Source: Paenibacillus pinistramenti (GTDB lineage: Bacteria > Bacillota > Bacilli > Paenibacillales > Paenibacillaceae). Taken from it: a DNA stretch of 64,000 nt. A program made the translations under genes and the position numbers. Of the stretch, positions 58,701 through 64,000 are shown piece after piece. A model generated the notes under the pieces. The model did not search any database, was not told where the DNA came from, and was given only the letters and a program-made list of their open reading frames with translations. Each line of letters starts with the position of its first letter. Position 1 is the stretch's first letter. Location: positions 1 through 64,000 of the forward strand of contig NZ_VAWG01000011.1 in assembly GCF_005869875.1 (NCBI RefSeq). Direction: 5' to 3'.

Positions 58701-58719
58701 TTTCACCGTGATTTCACCG
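58701..58719 (+). promoter_or_regulatory. Likely response-regulator operator in the divergent region
   Basis: TTTCACCG (58701-58708) and TTTCACCG (58712-58719), exact direct repeats 11 bases apart, one helical turn. TAATAT at 58763-58768 would be the -10 for the forward operon without a good -35, as expected for an activated promoter. Confidence 0.6.
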
Positions 58720-58807
58720 AAAGCCGGTAAACTGACCTCAACCTTAACAACACAACAAATTCTAATATTCAAATTCCTGAAAATCAAAATATCGGAGGAG
58801 ATTTCAT

Positions 58808-59200
58808 ATGGCAAATCAAAAATGGGTTAAATGGGCCACAGGGCTGGCCGGAGTGCTGATGTTTACAGGGTTTGTAGGTTATCTGTCCAAAGGTGAGCAG
58901 ACGGAGGGAACCTCCGGAAGCACGAGCCTGGCCGCCGGAAGCGTGCAGGAGGACAATTCGGCCAGCGGGAACAGCCAGGATGATCTGCAGCAGCAATGGC
59001 AGAGTGATTCGCAAGGCAGCGATTCCGGTTCAAGTTCCGGTTCAAGTTCTGATTCGAGTTCTGGCTCATCAGCATACGAAGGAAGACACGGCCGCTTTAT
59101 GGACGGCAGCGGGACGACTGACGGCGGCTTTGTTCAGGGCGGCGGGCAGGATCAGAGCTCTGGGGACAGCAGCGGCTCCATCCGTACCCAAGCTTCCTGA
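58808..59200 (+). CDS. Ser/Gly-rich membrane-anchored protein of the redox operon
   Basis: A 130-residue protein with one N-terminal membrane helix (WVKWATGLAGVLMFTGFVGYLS) and a long low-complexity tail of Ser, Gly, Asp and Gln outside the membrane (SGSSSGSSSDSSSGSSAYEGRHGRFMDGSGTTDGGFVQGG). No lipobox or known domain. DGSGTT slightly resembles the SGA[ST] site that ApbE enzymes flavinylate, and the next gene is an ApbE homologue, so it might carry covalent flavin; this is speculative because the consensus Ala is absent. Ribosome site GGAGGAG. First gene of a three-gene unit (18-base gap to apbE). Confidence 0.75.
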   Translation: MANQKWVKWATGLAGVLMFTGFVGYLSKGEQTEGTSGSTSLAAGSVQEDNSASGNSQDDLQQQWQSDSQGSDSGSSSGSSSDSSSGSSAYEGRHGRFMDGSGTTDGGFVQGGGQDQSSGDSSGSIRTQAS

Positions 59201-59220
59201 TCGGGAGAGGAGAGACCGTG

Positions 59221-60237
59221 ATGATGCATTCCTTTTCTGCCATGAACACTTCATTTCACACCTTTGGGCTCTCGGAGCAAGGGCAGCGGGAAGCGGAATC
59301 CTGGTTTGCTTTCGTTGAGAAAAATCTGAGCCGGTTTCTCCAAGACAGCGAACTGTCCCGGCTTAACCGCTCTGCGGGCCGCCCGTTCCTGGCGACTCCC
59401 TTGCTGTTCCAGGCGGTGTCGCAGGCGGTCTATTACTACACTTACACCGAAGGATTATTTCATCCGTTCCTGGGCCAAGCCCTTGAGCAGCGCGGGTACA
59501 GCAGAAGCTTTGAACACCTTGGAGCGGGAGCGGACAAGAAAGCGGCCGGCTCTCCTGCTGCTTCGCCGGAGCTTGAGCTTGAGGCCGGGGAAGCGCACCA
59601 GGCGCAGGCGGTAAACCGCGGGGGCAAGCAAGGAGAGCGGACAACCGGACTGCCGCTGCTGGACATTCAGCTTAACGCCGCCCTGCGCAGCATCCTCATC
59701 CCGGCTGGCTGGTCAGCCGATCTTGGAGGCATCGCCAAAGGCTGGAGCGCGGAGCAGTTTGCAGATATGCAGAAGCGAAAAGGCGTCTCCAAGGGGGTCA
59801 TCGACGCCGGCGGCGACATTATGCTCTGGGGAAGCTGGGACATCCCGCAGCGGGTTGCGGTTGCAGACCCGTTTCATCCGGCCGGAGACCTGCTTGCGCT
59901 GCATATTTCAGAGCGGACCGGCATCGCGACCAGCAGCCGGCTCAAACGCAGCTGGACGGATGCGGACGGGAAGCTCCAGCATCATATTACAGATCCGCGG
60001 ACATTAACCTCAGGCAGCACGGACCTCGTTCAGGTTACCGTACTGCACCCTTCCCTGGCGGCGGCAGAAGCGGCGGCAAAATGTCTGCTGCTCCTCGGCT
60101 CGGAGGAAGGAACGCTGTGGATGAGACGGCATTTTCCGTTGGCAGATTTTATAATCGTCCGCGAAGACGGACAGCTGCTTACCGGTGGCGAGCTGGAGAA
60201 GTATGAGCCTGAAGGGCTCTTACACGTGCAAGAATAG
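59221..60237 (+). CDS. ApbE-like FAD:protein FMN transferase
   Basis: A 338-residue protein of the ApbE family, which attaches FMN to Ser/Thr of target proteins. Recognisable blocks: MNTSFHTFGL, EKNLSRFLQDSELSRLNRSAG, GWSADLGGIAKGWSAEQFADMQKRKGVSKGVIDAGGDIMLWGSWD, ISERTGIATSSRLKRSWTDADGKLQHHITDPRTLTSGSTDLVQVTVLHPS. Metal-binding and FAD-binding residues appear present. Odd points: no signal peptide or lipobox, unlike most Gram-positive ApbE, and a 35-residue Ala/Glu/Gln-rich insertion near residues 105-140 where the strand following YSRSFEHL is expected. ATG 59221 behind GGAGAGGAGAG (GTG 59218 and ATG 59224 also possible). The third gene follows. Confidence 0.88.
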   Translation: MMHSFSAMNTSFHTFGLSEQGQREAESWFAFVEKNLSRFLQDSELSRLNRSAGRPFLATPLLFQAVSQAVYYYTYTEGLFHPFLGQALEQRGYSRSFEHLGAGADKKAAGSPAASPELELEAGEAHQAQAVNRGGKQGERTTGLPLLDIQLNAALRSILIPAGWSADLGGIAKGWSAEQFADMQKRKGVSKGVIDAGGDIMLWGSWDIPQRVAVADPFHPAGDLLALHISERTGIATSSRLKRSWTDADGKLQHHITDPRTLTSGSTDLVQVTVLHPSLAAAEAAAKCLLLLGSEEGTLWMRRHFPLADFIIVREDGQLLTGGELEKYEPEGLLHVQE

Positions 60238-60252
60238 AAGGAGATGATCTTT

Positions 60253-60861
60253 ATGGAAGCCATAAATACAATAAATTCAATGCTGGATACGATCGCAAGC
60301 TCTCTTACGGTTTGGACGACGACCCGGGCTGCTGCGTTCACCTCGTATCTGCTGCTGTTTGCAGCTATGACCGCCGGTCTGCTGCAGGGAGGAACCTGGG
60401 CGACAGGCGCGAGAAAAGCCAAACTGAACATGATCCACCAGTGGAGCGGCTGGTTTGGCATCCTGTTTGGCATGCTGCACGGGCTCGTGCTGACCTTTGG
60501 AACAGACGTTCCCTATGACCTGAAAGGTATTCTGGTTCCGTTCGCTTCCGATTATGAACCTGTCTGGAGCGGTCTTGGCACTCTGGCGCTGTACGGAATG
60601 ATCCTGCTGGTGGCCACCTCGGACCTGATGAAGAAGCTGGGCAAAAAGGTGTGGAGAGCGATTCATTTTCTCGCTGCCCCAACTTACGTAATGGCCCTGC
60701 TGCACGGAATTATGGAAGGCTCGGACACCTCCAGAATGGCATTTACAATCATGTACGCCCTGACAGGAGCAATCGTTCTCGGGCTCATTATCTACCGGAT
60801 TTGGTACGCTGCCCGCTCTTCGCAGAACAAAGTCAAGCGCCAGCCTGCCCGTTCGGTCTGA
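60253..60861 (+). CDS. Ferric-reductase-like transmembrane heme protein
   Basis: A 202-residue membrane protein with about five or six helices in the FRD/YedZ-like heme-b fold. Histidines that can bind two heme groups lie in MIHQWSGWFGILFGMLHGLVL and WRAIHFLAAPTYVMALLHGIM, paired across helices. It has no FAD/NAD-binding domain, so it would take electrons from another partner, such as a flavoprotein. ATG 60253 is 9 bases behind GGAG, while ATG 60244 abuts it. Part of the small protein-ApbE-FRD operon under control of the divergent two-component system. Possible role: moving electrons across the membrane to an extracytoplasmic acceptor. Confidence 0.83.
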   Translation: MEAINTINSMLDTIASSLTVWTTTRAAAFTSYLLLFAAMTAGLLQGGTWATGARKAKLNMIHQWSGWFGILFGMLHGLVLTFGTDVPYDLKGILVPFASDYEPVWSGLGTLALYGMILLVATSDLMKKLGKKVWRAIHFLAAPTYVMALLHGIMEGSDTSRMAFTIMYALTGAIVLGLIIYRIWYAARSSQNKVKRQPARSV

Positions 60862-60921
60862 TTTGACAGCCTTCATTTCCAGGTGATAGCATCTTTGTCG
60901 AATGGAAATGGAGGGATCATC

Positions 60922-61878
60922 ATGGGAACAATCATAGCCGTCCGTCCGCTGGAGGAGCGGTTCCGCAAGCAGATTCAGGATGCAGCGCCCGGCTGGGAGC
61001 TGATTGATGGAAGCGATAAGGAGAAGATGCTCGCCCGTCTGCCTGATGCTGAAGTGCTGCTGGGCTGGAAGAGCAGCTCGGCCGATATTTTGCTGAGGCA
61101 GGACTCGTCCTTGAAGTGGATCCAGAACTGGTCAGCCGGTGTGGAGCATATGCCGCTGCAGCGCTTCAAGGAGCTTGGCATTACGTTAACCAATGCAAGC
61201 GGCGTGCATCCTTTCCCGATCTCCGAGCATATCTTTGCCATGCTGCTGTCCCTGACCCGCCGGGTGCATACGGCAATCCGCAATCAGGCGGCACATACAT
61301 GGGGGGTGTCCGAGGAAGGGATGGGCGAGGCGCATGGAAGAACCATCGGGATTCTGGGCGTAGGTGCGATCGGCTCGGAGACGGCGCGGCTGGCCAAAGC
61401 TTTTCAGATGACGGTGCTTGGCCTGCGGCATTCAGGGAAGCCCGATCCGTGGGTTGACCGGATGTATGAGCCTTCCGGCCTGAACGAGCTGCTGGCCGAA
61501 TGCGATTATGTGGTGAACTGCCTGCCTCATACGAAAGATACGGACAAGATAATGGGGGAAGCCCAATTTGCTGCCATGAAGAGAGGCGCTTGCTATATCA
61601 ATATTGGGCGCGGGGCGACCACCGATACGGCGGCGCTCGTTGCCGCCCTGCAGAACGGGACGGTTGGCGCTGCGGGTCTTGATGTGTTCGAGGAAGAGCC
61701 TCTCCCGCAGGATCATCCTCTCTGGGATATGGAACAGGTGATACTGACCCCGCATATTTCAGGTGCTTCCGCCAGCTATACGGAGCGGCTGGTTTCAATT
61801 TTTACCGAGAATCTGCGGTTATATGTTCAAGGCCAGGCTCCGGGTCTTAACGTGGTTGATTTGGAGAAGCAGTATTGA
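60922..61878 (+). CDS. D-2-hydroxyacid dehydrogenase family protein
   Basis: A 318-residue NAD(P)-dependent enzyme. N-terminal catalytic domain part (VLLGWKSSSADILLRQDSSLKWIQNWSAGVEHMPL), the Rossmann motif GILGVGAIGSETARLAKAFQM, then catalytic Arg in INIGRGATTDTAALVAAL, Glu in DVFEEEPLPQDHPLW and His in LTPHISGAS. Similar to phosphoglycerate, glyoxylate/hydroxypyruvate or D-lactate dehydrogenases; substrate is not specified by the sequence. ATG 60922 is 6 bases behind GGAGGG; the frame is open to 60883 but has no ribosome site. About 60 bases behind the redox operon; may have its own transcript. Confidence 0.9.
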   Translation: MGTIIAVRPLEERFRKQIQDAAPGWELIDGSDKEKMLARLPDAEVLLGWKSSSADILLRQDSSLKWIQNWSAGVEHMPLQRFKELGITLTNASGVHPFPISEHIFAMLLSLTRRVHTAIRNQAAHTWGVSEEGMGEAHGRTIGILGVGAIGSETARLAKAFQMTVLGLRHSGKPDPWVDRMYEPSGLNELLAECDYVVNCLPHTKDTDKIMGEAQFAAMKRGACYINIGRGATTDTAALVAALQNGTVGAAGLDVFEEEPLPQDHPLWDMEQVILTPHISGASASYTERLVSIFTENLRLYVQGQAPGLNVVDLEKQY

Positions 61879-61902
61879 GCAATTGAAGTTTAATCAGCAG
61901 GG

Positions 61903-61930
61903 AACGTCCGGGTTTGCGGGGCGTTTTTTG
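61903..61930 (+). terminator. Probable terminator after the hydroxyacid dehydrogenase
   Basis: GAACGTCCGGGTTTGCGGGGCGTTTTTTG: ACGTCC and GGGGCGT pair with a wobble, followed by six T. Second GC-rich hairpin GCCGGCT/TCCGGCTG at about 61982-62007. Confidence 0.55.
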
Positions 61931-62096
61931 TATTTTTCACGATCTAGTTTCAGCGCCAAAAAGGCTTCATGCTTTATTTAAAGCCGGCTAGCATTCGCTT
62001 CCGGCTGAAGCCTCCTTTATAATGAAAGACAGCATGTAAAGCTGAATGCTGATCCTTTGTATTGACAGAGGTTCCGATAGAAGGAGGCCGCACGGT

Positions 62097-62699
62097 ATGA
62101 CACAAGTAGGATTGATCAGACATGGAAGCACGATATGGAATAAATCGGGCAGGGTTCAAGGCTTAACCGATAATCCGCTTGACGAAGACGGCAGAAGGGA
62201 AGCCCGAATGCTCGGATTGTGGCTCAGCGGACAGAAATGGGACAGGATTTATTCAAGTGATCTGCTCCGCGCGCGGGAAACAGCTGAGATTATTGCCGGC
62301 GAGCTGGGCATAGATAAGGTAGAGACCGATCCCCGGCTGCGTGAACTGTATGCCGGCCAGATCGAAGGGACAACCGAAGAGGAGCGGCGCAGCAAGTGGG
62401 GAACCGGATGGAAGAGTCTGGATCTCGGGCTGGAGCCGCCGGATACGGGTATGGAACGGGGAGCCGCCTGCATTGCGGAAATAGCAGACCGGCATGAAGG
62501 AGAACATATCCTCATTGTGAGCCATGGTGTGCTGCTCTTCCACAGTCTCAGAAAGCTGGTTCCGGGGCTGGCGGATAAAATGAATCTCAGCAATACGGCG
62601 ATCACCGTGATTTCGCGGGAAGACGGTACATGGAACTGCTCCATCTACAATGGAACAGAGCACTTAATGGAGAAGGAAGAGGCAGAGGAGGACTGCTGA
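62097..62699 (+). CDS. Histidine phosphatase family protein
   Basis: A 200-residue phosphatase of the phosphoglycerate mutase-like superfamily. N-terminal QVGLIRHGSTIWNKSGRVQGLTDNPLDEDGRREARMLGLWL has the catalytic His in RHG and the Arg; also IYSSDLLRARETAEIIAGEL and IVSHGVLLFHSLRKLV with the second His. Possible roles range from a cofactor-independent phosphatase to alpha-ribazole phosphatase. ATG 62097 follows AAGGAGG; the track of the frame upstream to 62046 lacks a start. The next small ORF overlaps as TGATG. Confidence 0.9.
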   Translation: MTQVGLIRHGSTIWNKSGRVQGLTDNPLDEDGRREARMLGLWLSGQKWDRIYSSDLLRARETAEIIAGELGIDKVETDPRLRELYAGQIEGTTEEERRSKWGTGWKSLDLGLEPPDTGMERGAACIAEIADRHEGEHILIVSHGVLLFHSLRKLVPGLADKMNLSNTAITVISREDGTWNCSIYNGTEHLMEKEEAEEDC

Positions 62700-62800
62700 T
62701 GAACGGCCAGGACAAGCCTGCGGCAAGCTTGGAGGAAGAACAGAGGCTGGAGCAAATTCGTCCGTCCGTTCCAGGCTGTAATGGGAATAAATTAATATGA
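62699..62800 (+). CDS. Possible 33-residue small protein coupled to the phosphatase
   Basis: The ATG overlaps the phosphatase TGA (TGATG, 62697-62701) and GAGGAGG lies directly upstream inside the phosphatase gene. It encodes MNGQDKPAASLEEEQRLEQI and 13 further residues (RPSVPGCNGNKLI), a charged, probably helical peptide. Too short to assign. Translational coupling and the strong ribosome site are the only evidence; it could be a random open frame. Confidence 0.4.
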   Translation: MNGQDKPAASLEEEQRLEQIRPSVPGCNGNKLI

Positions 62801-62808
62801 AACAAAAA

Positions 62809-62854
62809 AACTTCCCTGAAACCCGCCGGCGATACCGCAGCAATCAGGGAAGTT
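62809..62854. terminator. Terminator between the phosphatase unit and the 62877 gene
   Basis: AACTTCCCTGA at about 62808-62819 pairs with TCAGGGAAGTT (62844-62854). The A-run 62803-62809 is a T-run on the reverse strand, so it mainly terminates the reverse gene. Confidence 0.8.
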
Positions 62855-62876
62855 ATTGTATTAAAGATAATATCAG

Positions 62877-63059
62877 TTAACCGATTCTGCGGCTCTCAAG
62901 CAGGTGAAGCTTGTTCCGCATGGCCAGATGAAAATAGATGCTGTTCATCAATTCCGGATTATGAAGATGTTCAGCTTCCCGGATCCGGCGGAGTTTCACT
63001 TGGTCCGAACTGCACAGAAATTCCGTCATCCACAAACTTAAGTTGGTTTCATGTCTCAT
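62877..63059 (-). CDS. Small unknown protein, 60 aa
   Basis: The protein MRHETNLSLWMTEFLCSSDQVKLRRIREAEHLHNPELMNSIYFHLAMRNKLHLLESRRIG is amphipathic and helical, with no membrane segment, and the ribosome site AAAGGAGGA lies before the ATG. The stop is followed by a reverse-strand terminator. Its hydrophobic/basic pattern recalls small regulators of the Spo0E or antirepressor sort, but I do not recognise a family. It lies divergent from rpmE2. Confidence 0.6.
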   Translation of the reverse strand: MRHETNLSLWMTEFLCSSDQVKLRRIREAEHLHNPELMNSIYFHLAMRNKLHLLESRRIG

Positions 63060-63191
63060 ACCAAGTCCTCCTTTAGGTTCTTGAGAATTCCTTCATGTTT
63101 CTATTATATCCAACGGTTATTAATATATTATTAAATTTCCATTAATAATTGATATTTTTATTTCGTGCTGGTGTTTTTCTGTGTATTTTGT

Positions 63192-63220
63192 TATAATAAA
63201 AAGTATCGTAAAAGTTACGA
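63192..63220 (+). promoter_or_regulatory. rpmE2 promoter with Zur operator
   Basis: TGT-TATAAT (extended -10, hexamer 63192-63197) gives a start near 63204. The palindrome TCGTAA-AAG-TTACGA (63206-63220) follows at once and matches the Bacillus Zur box core. Repression would block the start of transcription at high zinc. Confidence 0.75.
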
Positions 63221-63248
63221 AATAATCTCAACAGTAAAGGTGATCAGA

Positions 63249-63500
63249 GTGAAACAACAAATTCACCCTAAATTCCAACAGGTGATTTTCTTTGATGCAA
63301 GTGCCAACTACAAATTCCTGAGCGCTTCCACTAAATCTTCCAACGAAACTATGGAATGGGAAGACGGCAACACTTATCCGGTAATCCGCGTGGATACCAG
63401 CTCCGCGTCCCATCCGTTCTTCACTGGCAGACAGCGTAACACAGATGTTGGCGGCCGCGTAGACCGTTTCAACAAGAAATACAACCTGAACAGCAAGTAA
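63249..63500 (+). CDS. rpmE2: Ribosomal protein L31 type B (zinc-free)
   Basis: An 83-residue ribosomal protein: [28 protein letters not shown]...[48 protein letters not shown]. It has none of the CxxC pairs of the zinc-binding type A L31, which identifies the C- (YtiA-like) form that replaces zinc-L31 when zinc is scarce, freeing zinc. The start is GTG 63249, behind AAAGGTG; the longer frame from 63165 is not used. A Zur box lies over the start site. A terminator follows. Confidence 0.96.
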   Translation: MKQQIHPKFQQVIFFDASANYKFLSASTKSSNETMEWEDGNTYPVIRVDTSSASHPFFTGRQRNTDVGGRVDRFNKKYNLNSK

Positions 63501-63513
63501 GCTTGTTCAAGTC

Positions 63514-63558
63514 AAAGGCATCAGTCAGACCTTTCGGTTTGACTGATGCCTTTTTTAT
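63514..63558 (+). terminator. rpmE2 terminator
   Basis: AAAGGCATCAGTCA (63514-63527) pairs with TGACTGATGCCTTT (63540-63553), followed by a T-run. Confidence 0.94.
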
Positions 63559-63649
63559 ATTTCAAAATTTACTTGTAAGACTCGGCCATTCTGTTTGAGC
63601 GGAGGCAGCACGGGGAATGAAACAGTGTAACTTAAGCGCCGGCTTAGGC

Positions 63650-63679
63650 GTTATATGAATAAAAGTTATATGAATAAAA
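63650..63679 (+). repeat. 15-base direct repeat, two copies
   Basis: GTTATATGAATAAAA at 63650-63664 and 63665-63679, between the rpmE2 terminator and the last gene. Confidence 0.9.
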
Positions 63680-63739
63680 TAGGAATAAACCGCCCTGACG
63701 GGCAATTAATGGGTTTGTCAAACAGCATAAGGAGGAGCA

Positions 63740-64000
63740 ATGAGAACGAAATCGGAACTTCGTTATCCGGCAAAATGGATAGTCATCCTTGTTCTAGCCA
63801 TTATTTCGGTAATATGCGTGAAGCTTGTATATGATCTTCAGCTTGCGTCAGGCCGCAGGCCTTACAGGTTTATTTTCTGGAATGTATTTCTCGCCTGGCT
63901 CCCGGCAGCATTTATGGTGCTGATGGACTGGGCGCTGCTTCTGCCGGCCGGGCGGTTCAGGCAGCTGGCGGCGTCGGGATTTTTCGTGCTGTGGCTAGTC
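63740..64000 (+). CDS. DUF1361 family membrane protein (partial)
   Basis: ATG 63740 lies behind GGAGGAG. The frame reads on to the right edge of the window without a stop: MRTKSELRYPAKWIVILVLA...LASGRRPYRFIFWNVFLAWLPAAFMVLMDWALLLPAGRF... Two or three membrane helices are visible, and RFIFWNVFLAWLP is the typical DUF1361 start. Function unknown; the family has about 200 residues, so more than half is missing. Confidence 0.75.
   Translation, partial: MRTKSELRYPAKWIVILVLAIISVICVKLVYDLQLASGRRPYRFIFWNVFLAWLPAAFMVLMDWALLLPAGRFRQLAASGFFVLWLV

Overview
The window looks like a chromosomal segment of a spore-forming, motile, low-to-mid GC Firmicute, most probably Paenibacillus. Evidence: the accDA / pyk / ytvI / citZ-icd / phoPR / polA-mutM-coaE / nrdR synteny known from Bacillales, an alpha/beta-type spore protein behind a SigG-like promoter, SLH-domain and copper-amine-oxidase-N secreted proteins, two chemoreceptors behind SigD-like promoters, near-consensus GGAGG ribosome binding sites and frequent TTG/GTG starts. 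No integrase, transposase, prophage gene or CRISPR array was seen.

Layout. 1-16.8 kb: tail of dnaE, pgpA, a small conserved protein, accD-accA, pyk, a thioesterase, fxsA, ytvI (reverse), citZ, icd, a membrane protein, a short-chain dehydrogenase, class I fumarase and the phosphate two-component pair in the order phoR-phoP. 16.8-28 kb: a chemoreceptor, a soluble CBS-type receptor, pstB-phoU, polA, mutM, coaE, a lytic transglycosylase, a spore protein and nrdR. 28-39 kb: two small-molecule transporters, a mini-ORF, tRNA-Leu and tRNA-Ala, an Lsa-like ABC-F gene behind an attenuator, an SLH-anchored 5'-nucleotidase, an acyl-CoA dehydrogenase, a GH94 enzyme, a V4R protein behind an Fnr/CRP-type promoter and a DUF488 protein. 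39-49 kb: a secreted copper-amine-oxidase-N protein, a UgpA-UgpE-UgpB glycerol-3-phosphate transporter, alanyl-tRNA editing protein, nucleoside hydrolase, two small proteins, a glycerophosphodiesterase and a glycosyltransferase. 49-56 kb: fruR-fruK-fruA, a chemoreceptor and a LysR regulator. 56-64 kb: a two-component system divergent from a three-gene redox operon (Ser/Gly-rich membrane protein, ApbE-like flavin transferase, ferric-reductase-like heme protein), a 2-hydroxyacid dehydrogenase, a histidine phosphatase, small proteins, Zur-controlled rpmE2 and the start of a DUF1361 gene.

Two themes connect the genes. Phosphate: phoR-phoP, PhoP-type TTWACA repeats before phoP and before pstB-phoU, a secreted 5'-nucleotidase, Ugp transporter and glycerophosphodiesterase. 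Central carbon: acetyl-CoA carboxylase, pyruvate kinase, citrate synthase, isocitrate dehydrogenase, fumarase and the fructose PTS. Compared with Bacillus subtilis, pfkA is missing between accA and pyk, mdh is missing after icd, and pstSCA is missing beside pstB.

The most unusual feature is a recurrent set of short tandem repeats (8, 12, 14, 15 and 24 bp units) in almost a dozen places, nearly all intergenic. In two of them one arm of an intrinsic terminator is itself the repeated unit: phoU-polA (8 bp x 10) and downstream of the EamA transporter gene (24 bp x 4). Other points worth attention are a possible pseudoknotted or switching RNA at 1245-1340, a clear terminator/antiterminator leader before the ABC-F gene, and the two-component-controlled redox operon.
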